A stretch of DNA of 33,084 nt from Physocladia obscura. Taxonomy: Eukaryota; Chytridiomycota; Chytridiomycetes; Chytridiales; Chytriomycetaceae. Shown here one piece after another: positions 1 through 11,263 of this stretch (position 1 is the first letter of the stretch; each line of letters begins with the position of its first letter). The translations under genes were made by a program, and so were the position numbers. The stretch covers positions 1 to 33,084 of the forward strand of contig JADGJH010000080.1 of the NCBI GenBank assembly GCA_027596945.1. Direction: 5' to 3'. The notes beneath the pieces are model-generated. The model was given only the letters and a program-made list of their open reading frames with translations, ran no database searches and was not told the DNA's origin.

Positions 1-34
<34 letters not shown>
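1..34. repeat. (TA)n microsatellite followed by poly-T
   Basis: The window opens with alternating TA for about 17 bases, then an uninterrupted T run to base 34. This is simple-sequence DNA. The dinucleotide tract may continue to the left of the window. Confidence 0.9.
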
Positions 35-35
<1 letters not shown>

Positions 36-1708
36 CCAGATTGCTGGCTTAAAAGAGTGATTAAAATGTTGAAAAATTACGTGTGGTTGATTTACTCCGT
101 GTTTAGACACAACTTCTTTATTTCACCAAATATTCCAATATTAAAAAAAAAATTCCACAGTAATTCTGTAGTATGATTTTTGGGCGCGTGTTAGTGATTT
201 GGCAGTGATTCCATGACTATCAATAAAAGTCTTTAAAATTGCACAAAGTAGCTCCATATTTTGCAGATTTTAAACTGCGTAACATTGCCAATTCCATGAT
301 CTTTGTTGGAGAACATTTTTATTTATATAGTTTTTGGTTAAAGAAAGACACGCAATCACCAGTAATTATGGTTTGGAATTTTTTAGACCCGTAACCAGCC
401 AGCTTCACTGGATCCAATTTTCACTTGATGCTCTCAAACCCAACAATCAACAATACTCTGTTTTTTACAACAGCTTTTCCTAAACCCCCAGCAGCAAATA
501 TTGCTCAGCTCCCTCATGTTGAAGCAATTCAGTCTGTTGGTTCAGATGTCTAAAATGGAGGAACTATTTGCAACAAGTTTGTACTTGAGAAGAGCTTTCT
601 GTTTGTCAGCCAAGGCCAGACTAGTTCTAAAATGGAAGAAATTTTTTATTCCACTATATATTTAATAATAATTTCAACCTAAAAACTCATTGTCAAGCAT
701 AATACATGTGATGGCGTCCAGTGAGTATCCTCAGACATGACTAACTTCTGAAATCATCATGCATAAATTTCCAACAATAGTTTGAATTCATTGTTCTACT
801 CTGTTGTTCTAATCTGGATTTTACAGTAGATTATAAAGGTTTGATTGATTTCATTCTTGCATCTAAGGTTTTGCCAGTGACAAACATTGGCTTCAATGCA
901 TGTATTCAAGAAAACACACCACCATCAAGTCAAACCATTGTGATACCATATATTGGCACTTACTCTAAGGTTTTCTTTGACCTCAATAATACTGGTATGG
1001 AATTTACTGTTACAATTGCATTACCTATGGTTAGTGTTTTTGGATGTGATTTGACACTACATTTTGAAGGAATTATTCAAACAGCTACAAATTTTCGACC
1101 TACTGGTCCCCATAATCCTTAAGTTCAAAATGAATCCAGCTACAACAATACTATCTTCACTACTTCAATGGATTTTATCTGGCTCTTGTCCAAAACTAAA
1201 GTTAAATTCTACAACAACTAAATTGCTAACAGCATCCAAAAACATTAACTCTTACCCAACTATGAATGAAACTCCAAGAAACACCAAAATTATTTTTCCA
1301 CCTGGAGTTTTGCCAAGTACTAACTTCACTTTTGGAAAACAGTTGGAAGCCTTGTTACTCTTTTTCCTCCATCAGTCCCAGCATTCCTCTCAATTGGTTG
1401 AATTCCTTTGGCTTCAATGAAGTAGGCCTTAATTTTACTGTTATTGTGAACTCATTGCTCTTCTGAAATAAGTCACAACTCTACTCCTACTTACAGGCCA
1501 AGTCACTATGTACAAAGTAGGCCACACCCCTCCTTTGTGAGTGCTGATTTTAATATGATGTTCTTGCACTTTGTCTCTGTTTGAGGATGAAAACCACAGT
1601 TCATAGTTCCGAAAAAATTTGGATTTTGTTGTTTTTTCCTCTTGAAATTGAAGTTATGGTGTCTCTCGCTCTTTTGTAAACATAAAAAGGTTGAATGACT
1701 TTGGTTGT
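35..1708. other. AT-rich intergenic sequence, no supported intact gene
   Basis: About 1.7 kb of AT-rich sequence with stops in all frames, apart from the short overlapping plus-strand ORFs at 841-1466 (separate entry). I see no splice pattern joining them into a known family, no tRNA-like cloverleaf and no terminal repeats. The last part (about 1500-1708) should hold the 3' untranslated region of the minus-strand adenosine deaminase gene. Confidence 0.6.
841..1466 (+). pseudogene. Decayed ORF with internal repeats, family unknown
   Basis: Three overlapping plus-strand ORFs in different frames (841-1122, 1064-1420, 1266-1466) share short related peptides. FNNTGMEFTV-like wording in the first ORF (FDLNNTGMEFTVTIALP) resembles FNEVGLNFTVIVNSLL in the last, and KVLPVTNIGF resembles GVLPSTNFTFG. 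Similar peptides appearing in shifted frames suggest a repeat-containing coding sequence broken by frameshifts. No ATG opens the first ORF, which begins with TTG. No family is recognised. The alternative is chance ORFs in low-complexity DNA, which I cannot exclude. Confidence 0.2.
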
Positions 1709-3472
1709 TTATTTACTCAAATCGTATGATTTTTTCACCAACTTATCAGAAGAATTCAACAACCATTTCTCAAATATCTTCCACTCTTTTTGAAAAGCAT
1801 GATCTAAAGCTTCACGTCTAGTCTCATCAACTTCTGCATACTTAATTGAATTTGAAACCAAAACTCTCAAACTCTTCAGGGTGATAAATTCAAATGCAAT
1901 TGCCACCATATAGTAGTCATAGTCAACTCCTTCGTAGCCAAACATTCCTGGATCATCAGAGCATATTGCCACAGGAATATTGTGTTGAAGAAGTGTTGCA
2001 AGTGGATGGTTTGATAAGTTGGAGCAAAGGCGTAGAATCTTGAAAAAGAAAAAAAAAAAAAAAAATCAGAGAATGAAAACCAAACAGAATCGTACAAGCA
2101 CAACATACCTGATTACTCAATGGACAAACTTCAACGCAAATATTCTGCAATGATGGGGCTAGAGCTTGCATATACCGCGCGATGGAATATCCGTGACCGA
2201 TTCGCTTGGTTCCCAGAGCAACAGCATCGAAAACATTGAGTGCTGATTGTGAACCTACAGAACTTGTTTCTCCAGCATGAAAAAAAAATGGCGGAAGAAT
2301 TGGGTTTGTTTCTTGACTCTTCCATTCTTCAATTGTGGGCATAAACTCAGCAAGAGAACGACCATTTTCTTCATGACCAACCAAATCAAATCCAACTAGC
2401 ACGTCAGGAAACTCTCGGTACAAAGCTGCGCACTCGTCCATGCAAAATTTCAGTTCTTCGTTCGAAATGTTCCGCAACGGAGAATAAATAAGTTTGAATG
2501 ACATTGGAATTTGTTCGGGCTGCAAGGATGTGTTGAAATCGGCCAAATAAGTTCGAATGATTCTATAAGTTTCGGAGACTGGGTGCTTGACCCCTGAAAG
2601 ATTGTGCAATCGAAAATTGGTTGCACGAGCTTCAATATGATAAATTCCCATAGAATAGTAGCTTTCAAGGACATGTCGAATAATGCGTTCAAAAAACGGT
2701 GCATACCCCTGTCACAATTTGATTAAAACAGCGAACACACAAGACAAGCAACAATTACCGAAATACCCGAATCTGAACGAAAGCAATTACTGAAATGAGC
2801 CCAAACAGTCCACTCGTTATCCCCAGATCTATCAACACACGAGAGAGATTCCAGAATCCATGATTCAAATGAATCGTCAAAATCGCGAAAGGCATCCACG
2901 GCCTTGATCCAATCGTCCCATCCCGTCAAGAAAGCAGCCGCATCTGTTGCACCACTGCTTGTTGACTCTGATGGGAGCCCCGAGTTTTCAAGTTTTTCAG
3001 GCTTTTCGGACGCAAACTTGAAGATAGGAATAACGGCGGTGGGTGTAGAAAGCGGGGCGATCCACAAGTGCGGCTCGTCCTTGATGGCGCCGACCATCCA
3101 GCGCCGGCTAGCCAAGGCGCCGACGTGCGAATGCAGCAGCGCGGCTTTCGGTATGCGTTTGATGATGTCGAAGACGGTCGACTCGTTGTCGATGATCGCG
3201 CGGCCTTCGCCAAACGGAATCATTGGCGGCAGTTTGTGGCGCGGCTTCAGGTGGTCGTGTTCCGCATTGCGCAGCCGTACAAATAGCGCATCGGCGGCCG
3301 CGTCGGTCGCTAATTCGGCGCCGGCATCGAAGCGGAGCCGTTGCGCCTCCAACAGGAGGCAAGCTTTTTTTGCTTCCGCCATCAATAATTTTTCTCTTTG
3401 TTTTCTGGCTCTTACATAAATACGATTCGAATCGAATGAATTCATTCCGTGGTCAAGGCCCCAGTTTTGCAA
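1709..3472 (-). CDS. Adenosine deaminase, ADA2/CECR1 (ADGF) type
   Basis: Predicted to deaminate adenosine or a related purine nucleoside. The model has three exons: 3472-2759, 2708-2109 and 2038-1709, both introns GT-AG and phase 0, giving 547 aa. The zinc amidohydrolase motifs occur in family order: LLHSHVGA (His114, His116), a conserved W...F..F / YHIEAR stretch around 225-265, GFDLVGHEE, FFFHAGET (His382, Glu385), RIGHGYSIA, VEVCPLSNQ and ICSDDPGMFG (Asp466, Asp467). PKAALLHSH and the SDDPGMFG ending fit the ADA2/CECR1 branch better than classical ADA. ADA2 proteins are usually secreted, but the N-terminus here is charged and has no signal peptide, so a cytosolic enzyme is likely. An alternative start is Met10. 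The first exon contains a very GC-rich patch (about 3050-3360). The gene faces away from the Ariadne gene across 1.9 kb. Confidence 0.9.
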
Positions 3473-5360
3473 TTCATTGAAATAAAATCACCTAAAAAGT
3501 AGTTTATTAGTCTGTTGACACCAAAAAATGCTACATTCATGATTTTCGGCCAGTCAGCTGCCAAATTTTTTCCGAAAAAAATGTTAACTCAACAGGTTGG
3601 GTCCAATTGTTCAAGGAGTAGGTTGAGCAAAACGCGGGCAAACGGGGATGTTGCCAAGACACCCTGAATGCCAATTTTATTGAAAAACGCGAAAATAAAA
3701 TCAGAAAGAAAACAGGCACGAAGCTTGCGTAGTGGGCGGAAACGACAACACTAGGCGTGGGTCGTTAAAGATAAAATAAAAAATTATTCTTGACAAGTCT
3801 CCTTGCCTTTTTGAACTGGTTTTAACAAATCAAAACCTTGCATATTTATTTGAAAAAACAGAAAGAAAAAAAAAAAAAGAAACTGAAGAAAAAGGAAATA
3901 AAGTGAAAAAGCACCATGCTTCATCATTTCTGCGTATTTCAGTAATTTTACCTGCTCTCTCTCCTTTCAATTGCAGCCACGTTGTCCAAGTTCTTTACAA
4001 ATTCCAGGAAGAATTCCTAACAAAATTGCAGCCTTTTACCAATGCAAAACAGATTTTTCATTGTAATTGCCAGAAGAGCAGCTTGCTTGATCAATTAGTT
4101 TTTAATATGAGGTCCAAATGAGTTTCAAGTGTAAGTAGGGAATTTTTCATTTGCATAGCATTTTCTTTTTAGGGCCAATTACATTTGATCTGTTGGAAAT
4201 AAAAAATATTGAAGTAAAAAAAAACTCACTGCTATCGCAAATAATTGACAGACGCTATCATGACTAACCATTACTTTGTATTTGTAAATTCAGACTACAA
4301 ATCTGCGTATGTGGTCATTGTGCTGTAAGTTGGGATTCTAAAAAAAGCAAGTGACAAACAAAGCAAAAACAGAAAACCAACCCAAATTGAAGTCTTTAGG
4401 AATTTTTTTAGATACCTGAGATCAGTTTGAGGTAAGTACATGTCTTGAATCTTGTGTTGAAGGACATCTTTCATTGCATGGGGATATGTCAGTAGCCAGA
4501 GCAATTGTGTTTATTAAGCACACCATATACAAAACTGACTACAAAATAGTGTAAGCACTACCTTGTACATTTTAAATATTCTATAAGGCGGTGGCAAAAT
4601 TGAGTTGTCATTGCTGCTGTTGTTGCTGCAAATGCTGCATTTGCTGTGTCTGCTGTGGTTATTGCAGTTGGCAGCAAAGCCATTGCTGCTTATGAGATTC
4701 TAGCAGTTTTATTTGGCCTTAGCAAGTTAAAATAGAATATGCAGCAGACAGACCAGTTGAAGTTGTTATTTGCAAGTTGAAATTATTTGTGTGAGACACT
4801 GTGTTGAAGTATATGTAACTCTAAGAAAATACAATAAACCAATTATAAATAACAATGAGAAAAAATAGAAGAAACTTGGATGGAAAGTTTTCAAGGTTTT
4901 TGTGTGGCAATTGAATGATTTGCTCTAACAGATTTTGCTGAAAATTTTCTTTCAAAAGAAGTGCCACTGGCACTGACCTTGAAGCCACATTCCATTACTC
5001 TTTCATGGCAAAAACTTTATCTTTGCAAATTTTATGTTGCAGTTTTCCTGTCCAACATGGTATTAACCAGAGGCAAGAGATTCTTTGATGTTTTGCTTGT
5101 ACTGCCATATAGAAAACAGAACAACTATAACTGCTGCCATACTATGAGAGCCCATAGCAAGGGGGATGACTGGGTGGACCAGGGCTTATGCTGCCTTGTT
5201 GTCAAAGCACTTACAGTGAAAGGTAATACATCTCTAGAGTCTGCCAGGTAACATGCTGTAGATGCTGAAGTGAAAGTAAAATGTCAGACAAATTGATTGC
5301 CAATTTAATCCCTTGATATCTCCTTTTAATTGTTTTGTGTGGCACAGTCACAGTTGAAAG
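3473..5360. other. Intergenic region between divergent genes
   Basis: This 1.9 kb separates the start codons of the minus-strand deaminase and the plus-strand Ariadne gene, so both promoters should lie here. The sequence is AT-rich with several A/T homopolymers. The short ORFs present (3903-4121, 4295-4504, 4961-5251) have no recognisable domain and no supporting splice context. A TGC-rich tract is listed separately. I see no other structured element. Confidence 0.6.
4604..4692. repeat. Degenerate TGC/GCT trinucleotide tract
   Basis: An imperfect trinucleotide repeat made of TGC, TGT, GCT and AAA units. All three plus-strand frames are open across it, giving leucine-rich, alanine/valine-rich or cysteine-rich peptides. 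This is expected of a degenerate microsatellite and is not evidence of a gene. Confidence 0.6.
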
Positions 5361-7705
5361 ATGGAAATAAAACAAACAAAAAAAAGGAGCGGACTTTCGT
5401 GGCGCACAAATTGGATGAAAAGGAAGGCGGAAAAGATGCTTACATCTGGGACAACTGCAACCAGACCAGCTACAGTAACAGTCACAGCTACAACTACAGC
5501 AGATATGGATACAGATACAACAACATGGCAGACAGGGGGGGTAGCTCGGACATATAGCAGCGTAAGCAAAGCAAGCAGTGGGCGGATGGAACGGATCAGC
5601 CGGACAAGCAGCAAAAGATCCTCCTCTTCTTTTGACGATGAAGGTCAAGAAGGAGACTCGGACTTTGGGTTCGAGTCGGACGACTTTGGGATCGATGGAG
5701 AGGAGCAGGAGGAGGAGGAGGAGGAGGAGTCGCAGCAGAAAGACGACGCTGGAAATCGGGCGACGGCGGGCGACATTTCGTTCCGCAGCGTGGATGCGGC
5801 GCAGCTCCAAGAACGCATGGCGTCGCAGGCGCAGGCAACGGGCGACGCGCTGGGCCTCGCCGCCGACGACGCGCGACTTCTCCTGGCCGCCTTTGCCTGG
5901 CAGAGCGACGCCGCCGCCGAGCGCTACTGCGACGACCCGGCCAAGGCGCGCGCCCAGGCTGGCCTCCCGCCGCCTGTTCAGCCACCTCGCGCAATAGCGA
6001 ACAGCCAGCATCCGATCACAACAAACAAGCAAGAGCAAGAGCAACAATACTGCCAAGTCTGCTTTGACTCCCCGGACTCCCCCGTGCGCCTTCCCTGCCG
6101 TCGCCACGTGTGTTGCGCCGCATGTCTCGCCGGATACCTCCAGTTCAACGTCAAGAACGACGGCTTATCCGCAGACTCCACTGTTGCATGCCCTGCTCAG
6201 AACTGCAACGTTGCAATCCCAAACACCCTTTTTGCCGATCTCCTTGATCCTCCCCTCTATGCCTTGCTCCAGCAGCGCCAATTAAATACCTTTGTCGACA
6301 AGAACAAAAACAAACTCAAGTGGTGTCCTGCCCCCGCTTGTTCGTTCGTTGTCGAAGCAAGCAAGCCCATGTCTGTATCCAACAACAACAATAATTCATA
6401 CAACCCCTTTTTTGCCAAACCTGCAGTCTGTCAGAATGGACACCCTTTTTGTTTTGTCTGCGGCGTCCCCGAAGACCACCGTCCAACTCCCTGTAATGTT
6501 CTCAAAATGTGGGAAAAAAAGTGCCAAGACGATTCCGAGACTGCGAACTGGATCAATGCGAACACCAAAGAGTGAGTCAGACAAGCGAATTTGAATGCAG
6601 CGAAAATAATGTTGAGCGAGAAAAGTGCGAACAAGCAACGGTTTTTTCGAGCGAAGCGAGGTCAAAAATAAATCAAACGAGTGGGTTCAATTTGAGTTAC
6701 CTGTAAGCTCAGCTCTTTACTGAGAAGAAGATAAGCAAAAAATGAAAAAAGGTTTATTAAACAACATTCTCCTCACCGACAATTATGATCTCTCTCTTTA
6801 ACCAGCTGCCCAAAATGCAACACGGCGATAGAAAAGAACGGCGGATGCAACCACATGCATTGTCGTAAATGTAATTACCATTTCTGTTGGATGTGTTTGG
6901 GTGATTTCAAGGGTAAACACGCTATATTATTGAATTTATATTGTACTATATTTTGCTGATATTTTATATCATATTATATATTTTACAAATATATAGACTA
7001 CAGTCATGCTTGCGGCACTTTCAAGGAGAATGCGTCAGATGATTTGCGGGAGAAATCCAGGACTGCTATCCAGAGATATTTGCATGTGAGTTCATAGAGC
7101 AAGAAAAAAAGAATATATGAAAAGCCTGTTAATTCTTATTTGAAGCGAAGAAATTTCAAAAAAAAAAACAAAAAAACGCGTACATATAGTAATAATAATA
7201 TCGACAAACAATGTCTGTCTGATTAATCCAGAAATCAGACTAATCAAAAATAAAAAAGTACTTTACTCGCTATCAAAACCACGCACAATCAGCCAAACTC
7301 GATCAAGCACTATCCGAAAAAATCGAACTCGCAATGGCTGGACTCCAAGAAAATAGCGAAATGTCATGGATTCAAGTCCAATTCATGAAAAAAGCTAAAG
7401 AAACTCTCGTTGCCTCTCGCCACACCCTCAAATGGACCTACAGTTTTGCGTTCTATCTACACAAGAATCAAAACAGCACGGTGTTGTTTGAGGAAAACCA
7501 GAAAGATCTTGAGGCTGCTGTCGAAGCGCTGAGTTTCTTGCTTGAAAGCGATGATTTCAATGTTGTTGCAAATATTCCCGCGCTCAAGAGTAAGATTTTG
7601 GATAAGGCAGCGTATGTTGAGAAACGACGCGAAATTTTGTTGAGCGCTGCTGTTGCGGATTTGGAGGATGGGCGGTTGACATGGAGTTTTAATGGGTCTG
7701 ATTAA
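5361..7705 (+). CDS. ARIH1: Ariadne-type RBR E3 ubiquitin ligase
   Basis: RING-between-RING ubiquitin ligase that takes ubiquitin from an E2 onto its own cysteine before the substrate. Exons: 5361-6571, 6806-6912, 6997-7085 and 7259-7705 (617 aa). In order: an acidic Ser/Glu-rich N-terminus; a UBA-like segment ending [17 protein letters not shown] as in Ariadne proteins; RING1 from Cys231 (CQVCFDS); IBR from about 317 with [15 protein letters not shown]2/Rcat with [19 protein letters not shown], where Cys418 is the catalytic cysteine; and the C-terminal Ariadne domain ([10 protein letters not shown], then [10 protein letters not shown]). The residue across the first splice junction reads Asp where Glu is common. 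The first 75 residues are low-complexity Thr/Ala sequence, so translation may really begin at Met76 (5586), giving 542 aa, close to the usual family length. It converges with the next gene, with 74 bp between stop codons. Confidence 0.93.
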
Positions 7706-7779
7706 ATAATAGTGTCTGTCTCGCACAATTTTTACAAAAAAAAGTTTTCTGTAACCAACTTTCAAAAAAGTTCTTTTTT

Positions 7780-8490
7780 TCAAAGCTGAAGCATTTTCCT
7801 CAACTCCATACATTCAACTGGCAGCATCTCACCTTGACATTGATTCAGTAATTCCTTCACGAGCAATCTGTGATTCAGCAGAGTCTCTTTATCAAATTCC
7901 AAAACATCCTCCTCATTTCCGCCTCGCAAAACACGACCAACCAAGCAAACACCAAATCTATCAACGCGCGACTCCATCGAAAACAATATTTCGACAGGTT
8001 CCACAAACACAGATGCATTGAACAGCGCATGCGGCACAACCAATTCGAAATTATTTGCAGAATCAAGAATGCAGAGCGCGCATTTCCTGATTCCGAGTTG
8101 GTGTAGCAACGGAAGCGACGGATCCAAAAAAGGAGGTGATGACGGTCCTTTTGTTTCAAGGTTGCCATTGTTGCATGCATTTCGGACAATCTGAGCCTTG
8201 GCTGTGCTTTCCAGTGCCGGATCAGCCAGACGCGAATCAGTCACGCGAAGCACTGTGAGATTACAACGCAAGCGCAACGCGACAATATGGACAAGTTTAT
8301 GGCCGCGGTCAAACTGGTTGGGCAAGTATGCTATTGCTTGTTCTAGTGATAATTGTGGGTATATTGCAGCCCAGTCTGAATTGCTCGTCGTGGATTTTAT
8401 TGATGCGAATGTAGCTAGATCTGTGGTTGGCATGGCTTTGAAACCAACAAGAGTCCCGGCTGGTATTTGCGTTGTTGTTAACTCAGACAT
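7780..8490 (-). CDS. Unrecognised 236-residue protein
   Basis: A single-exon ORF I cannot assign to a family. Translation is placed at the ATG at 8490 (MSELTTTQIPAG); the frame stays open upstream to 8565 but that extension looks less protein-like. The product is soluble-looking, with no signal peptide, membrane segment or zinc motif. Visible features are an amphipathic middle part (FDRGHKLVHIVALRLRCNLT), a short low-complexity loop (GPSSPPFLDPSLP), a Cys-containing strand (IRKCALCILDS) and a helical, leucine-rich C-terminus (LLVKELLNQCQGEMLP). Codon use, length and position between two house-keeping genes favour a real gene. It is convergent with the Ariadne gene and divergent from RPS23. 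Confidence 0.6.
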   Translation of the reverse strand: MSELTTTQIPAGTLVGFKAMPTTDLATFASIKSTTSNSDWAAIYPQLSLEQAIAYLPNQFDRGHKLVHIVALRLRCNLTVLRVTDSRLADPALESTAKAQIVRNACNNGNLETKGPSSPPFLDPSLPLLHQLGIRKCALCILDSANNFELVVPHALFNASVFVEPVEILFSMESRVDRFGVCLVGRVLRGGNEEDVLEFDKETLLNHRLLVKELLNQCQGEMLPVECMELRKMLQL

Positions 8491-9108
8491 GTCTGACACA
8501 GAAATTATCCCAATCAATTTGCCGTGTGTTTTAAAACACAAAATCCTGTGTATCTTGGTATTCAAAACGTGGCAAGATTAGCAACAGTGCAAAGAGCCAG
8601 TAATTACCAAAGAAAAAATTAGATTACACTGGGGAAATAATTCTTTCTTCATTATGCGTTGTGAATCTGGATTCTCAGGAAGTATGGAATGGGTGTGGTT
8701 GGTTTCCTTATCGTCAGTTTTTTGTTCCTTCTTTCTGCAGTCAAAAGTTCGTGTGTGATTTGAATTGCTGCCATCCATCCCCGCCCGCTTTCCCATCACA
8801 TCATATCACCATATTGGATTGTATCATGTCGTATTTTATCGCATCAATTTTTCTGGCTTCGCATGCTGCTATAGCGTATTTTCACCGTCAGTTGCTGGAT
8901 CTATTGAAAGACAGATGTTGCTTGACTCTATGTTCGAAACGTTACTCGACTGCAAAACACAAATTATATTTAGTACCTATTCGAAGCCTTTGCCCATCAT
9001 TAGTGCTTGCCTCATGCTGATTTAAATTCACACTATCAGCAAATTATTCCCCATCTTCAAAGAAGTACTCTGCAAAAGCTAACCCATTCCTGTTCTTGTT
9101 AACGCAGA
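8491..9108. promoter_or_regulatory. Divergent promoter region of the unknown gene and RPS23
   Basis: 618 bp between two start codons pointing away from each other. The RPS23 ATG directly follows a pyrimidine-rich stretch ending AACGCAG, one base before the A of ATG, which looks like the acceptor of an intron in the 5' untranslated region. Plus-strand ORFs inside the region (8661-9020, 8765-9025) have no domain and are taken as chance. Confidence 0.4.
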
Positions 9109-9613
<505 letters not shown>

Positions 9614-9794
9614 ATAACTCTCGTTTCATGTATTAAAACTTTCGTGATTTGGGTTTTTGGTTTGGGTTTTATTCTTGAGGATTTTTTCATCATTCTGGTG
9701 AAGGTTCAAAAGTGGTCCAATAAACGAGCTTTGATTTAATTCTTCAGCTGGTTTTTTTTGTGAAAAACAGGAAAAACAGTTTCGGTTAAGGGCT

Positions 9795-10274
9795 ATGAGA
9801 GACAATATCATCGATATGGGCATTTTCGAGCAATTACTCGAAATGGATGACGATGAAGAACGTGATTTCAGCAAAGGAATTGCGGTTGATTTTATCTCCC
9901 AAACCGAAGCGAAACTTAATGAAATGGACGCCAGTCTGTAAGTGTTCAATTGAATTTGCATTCAACTACACGATTTTGATCTGATAATAAACTAAATACT
10001 TGAATCTTCTCTTTTACTTAGTTCTCAAAAGAATCTACAATCCCTTGCCACACTTGGGCATTTCGTGAAAGGGTCGTGTGCTGCGTTTGGATTTACTGAA
10101 CTTAAAGAAACATGTGAACAAATTCAAAACTATGGGCGCAAGGTTGACAGAAGTGGTTTGCCACTCACTCTCACTGTCGATGAATGCCTTGCCAAACTTT
10201 CTGAGCTGCTTGCTGACGCCCAAAAACAATATTTTGAAGCAAAAGCTTGGTTGAAAGAATTCTACGGCATGTGA
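9795..10274 (+). CDS. YPD1: YPD1-like histidine-containing phosphotransfer protein
   Basis: Carries phosphate between the receiver of a hybrid histidine kinase and a downstream response regulator. Exons 9795-9937 and 10022-10274, with an 84-nt intron (GTAAGT...CTTAG), give 131 aa. Family features: an N-terminal DMGIFEQLLEMDDDEERDFS helix as in fungal Ypd1, and the HPt site LATLGHFVKGSCAAFGF, in which His61 is the phosphorylated residue and Lys64/Gly65 pack beside it. The C-terminal helix bundle follows (ETCEQIQNYG to EFYGM). The start is the first ATG in frame; an upstream exon cannot be ruled out. The gene lies 1 kb from the stop of the hybrid kinase at 11264-14888, so possible partner proteins are physically linked. 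Its TGA directly abuts the stop of the convergent CMS1-like gene. Confidence 0.92.
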
Positions 10275-10282
10275 TTAATAAA
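10275..10282. terminator. Overlapping gene ends with AATAAA signal
   Basis: The YPD1-like stop (TGA, 10272-10274) and the reverse-strand CMS1-like stop (TAA, 10277-10275) touch with no base between them. A plus-strand AATAAA at 10277-10282, a candidate poly(A) signal for YPD1-like, begins inside the CMS1-like stop codon and continues over its last codons. The minus strand also has an AATAAA within its last coding codons (AGG AAT AAA GTG). The two transcripts must therefore overlap in antisense. Confidence 0.5.
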
Positions 10283-11197
10283 CAATCACTTTATTCCTAT
10301 CTTTCAAATGCTTTAAAATTGAAACAAGATCTGTTTTTAGTTCGGGAACATCGAATAATGTGCGATCCTTTTTGTCGGTTGATGTGCCATCGAAAATGAC
10401 AAATTCGATCTTGTCCGATGTAAGTGCGCCTTTTTTTGGGGGGCCTTTTTTTTCAGGTCACGAGTTTCCAAAATACCATTACAAACCATTTTCAAATAAT
10501 TTCAGAATTCTGTTTGGAGTACCGACGCTGACAGGAAAATCGTGAGCTGCCAAAACTTTCACTTGTTCTTCAACCTTCATATGTCTTGCAAACAGCTTTG
10601 CAATTTTCCCCAGAGATTTTAAAGCGGGGATGATTGCAATAACGCGTTCGGCAGATGGAGAAACAATTAATACTTGTTTTGCATTCTTTTTTCGCACTAT
10701 TTTTTTTTGTTGCCGTTGTGTTCATTGACATTAAAAACAAAAAAAAAAACCTACTTACAGTCAGTAACCACATTCAACAAGTTTGGCAGAGATCGATCAG
10801 TCGGAAGAGAAAAGTCTTTTTCGCTCTCTGGAATCCATTCTTCAATTCTCCCAAGCTCAAAAATTTCGTTCCGTATTTCGACTGTTTTGGCTAGTTGCAG
10901 AGCCTTCTTTTTTGTGTTTTCCTTTTTTGCCTTCTTTTTCGCTTTCGATAAAGATTCGTCAGTTCTTGTTTTTGTGGTTCCTTTCTTTGGTTTGTTCGAT
11001 TTGAGTTGTTTGGGCTCATCGGCCGCCGACTCATCAACCTCTTCAGCATTGGCAAGGTAATCGTCGTCAACAATACTGGCATTATCATCATCATTATCAT
11101 CATCATCATCATCATTGGCATCTCGTACACGTTTGTTTCCTTTCGGAAGTGTATCTTCGATCAGGAAATCATCTTCAAGGTCGTCTGCAGATCCCAT
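10275..11197 (-). CDS. CMS1: CMS1-like ribosome-biogenesis protein
   Basis: Relative of yeast Cms1, a protein of the small-subunit processome pathway in the nucleolus with a helicase-like fold. Exons 11197-10759, 10696-10487 and 10429-10275 (introns 62 and 57 nt) give 267 aa. The N-terminus is highly acidic (Asp/Glu/Asn run near 25-60), followed by a lysine-rich stretch likely to bind RNA or direct nuclear import. The core has LIVSPSAERVIAIIPALKSL, KIAKLFARHMKVEEQVKVL and VSVGTPNRILKLFENGALTS, which parallel DEAD-box motifs Ia, Ib and nearby, then IEFVIFDGTSTDKK in place of a DEAD box. No Walker A is seen, as in the family. The start is MGSADDLEDD; the ORF upstream is a poly-Phe artefact. It starts 66 bp downstream of the hybrid kinase stop on the same strand. 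Confidence 0.85.
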
Positions 11198-11263
11198 GCT
11201 TTTTAAAAAAAAAATGAAAAAAAAAAACAAGAAAGGAAATAAATAGTAAAATATTATTTATAT

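Noticed and set aside
2904..3419. Plus-strand ORF of 171 codons over the deaminase first exon
   Set aside because: It is antisense to conserved deaminase sequence (LLHSHVGA). The GC-rich patch keeps several frames open by chance.
4604..4692. Cysteine-rich peptide gene from the TGC tract
   Set aside because: All three frames are open through a degenerate trinucleotide repeat. There is no signal peptide, start context or splice support.
5211..6107. Long minus-strand ORF of 298 codons
   Set aside because: It is the shadow of the GC-rich Ariadne exon. The plus strand has clear RING1 and UBA-like sequence, while the minus product is low-complexity Leu/Cys/Arg.
8661..9025. Plus-strand ORFs upstream of RPS23
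   Set aside because: No domain, overlapping frames, and they lie in the expected promoter or leader of RPS23.
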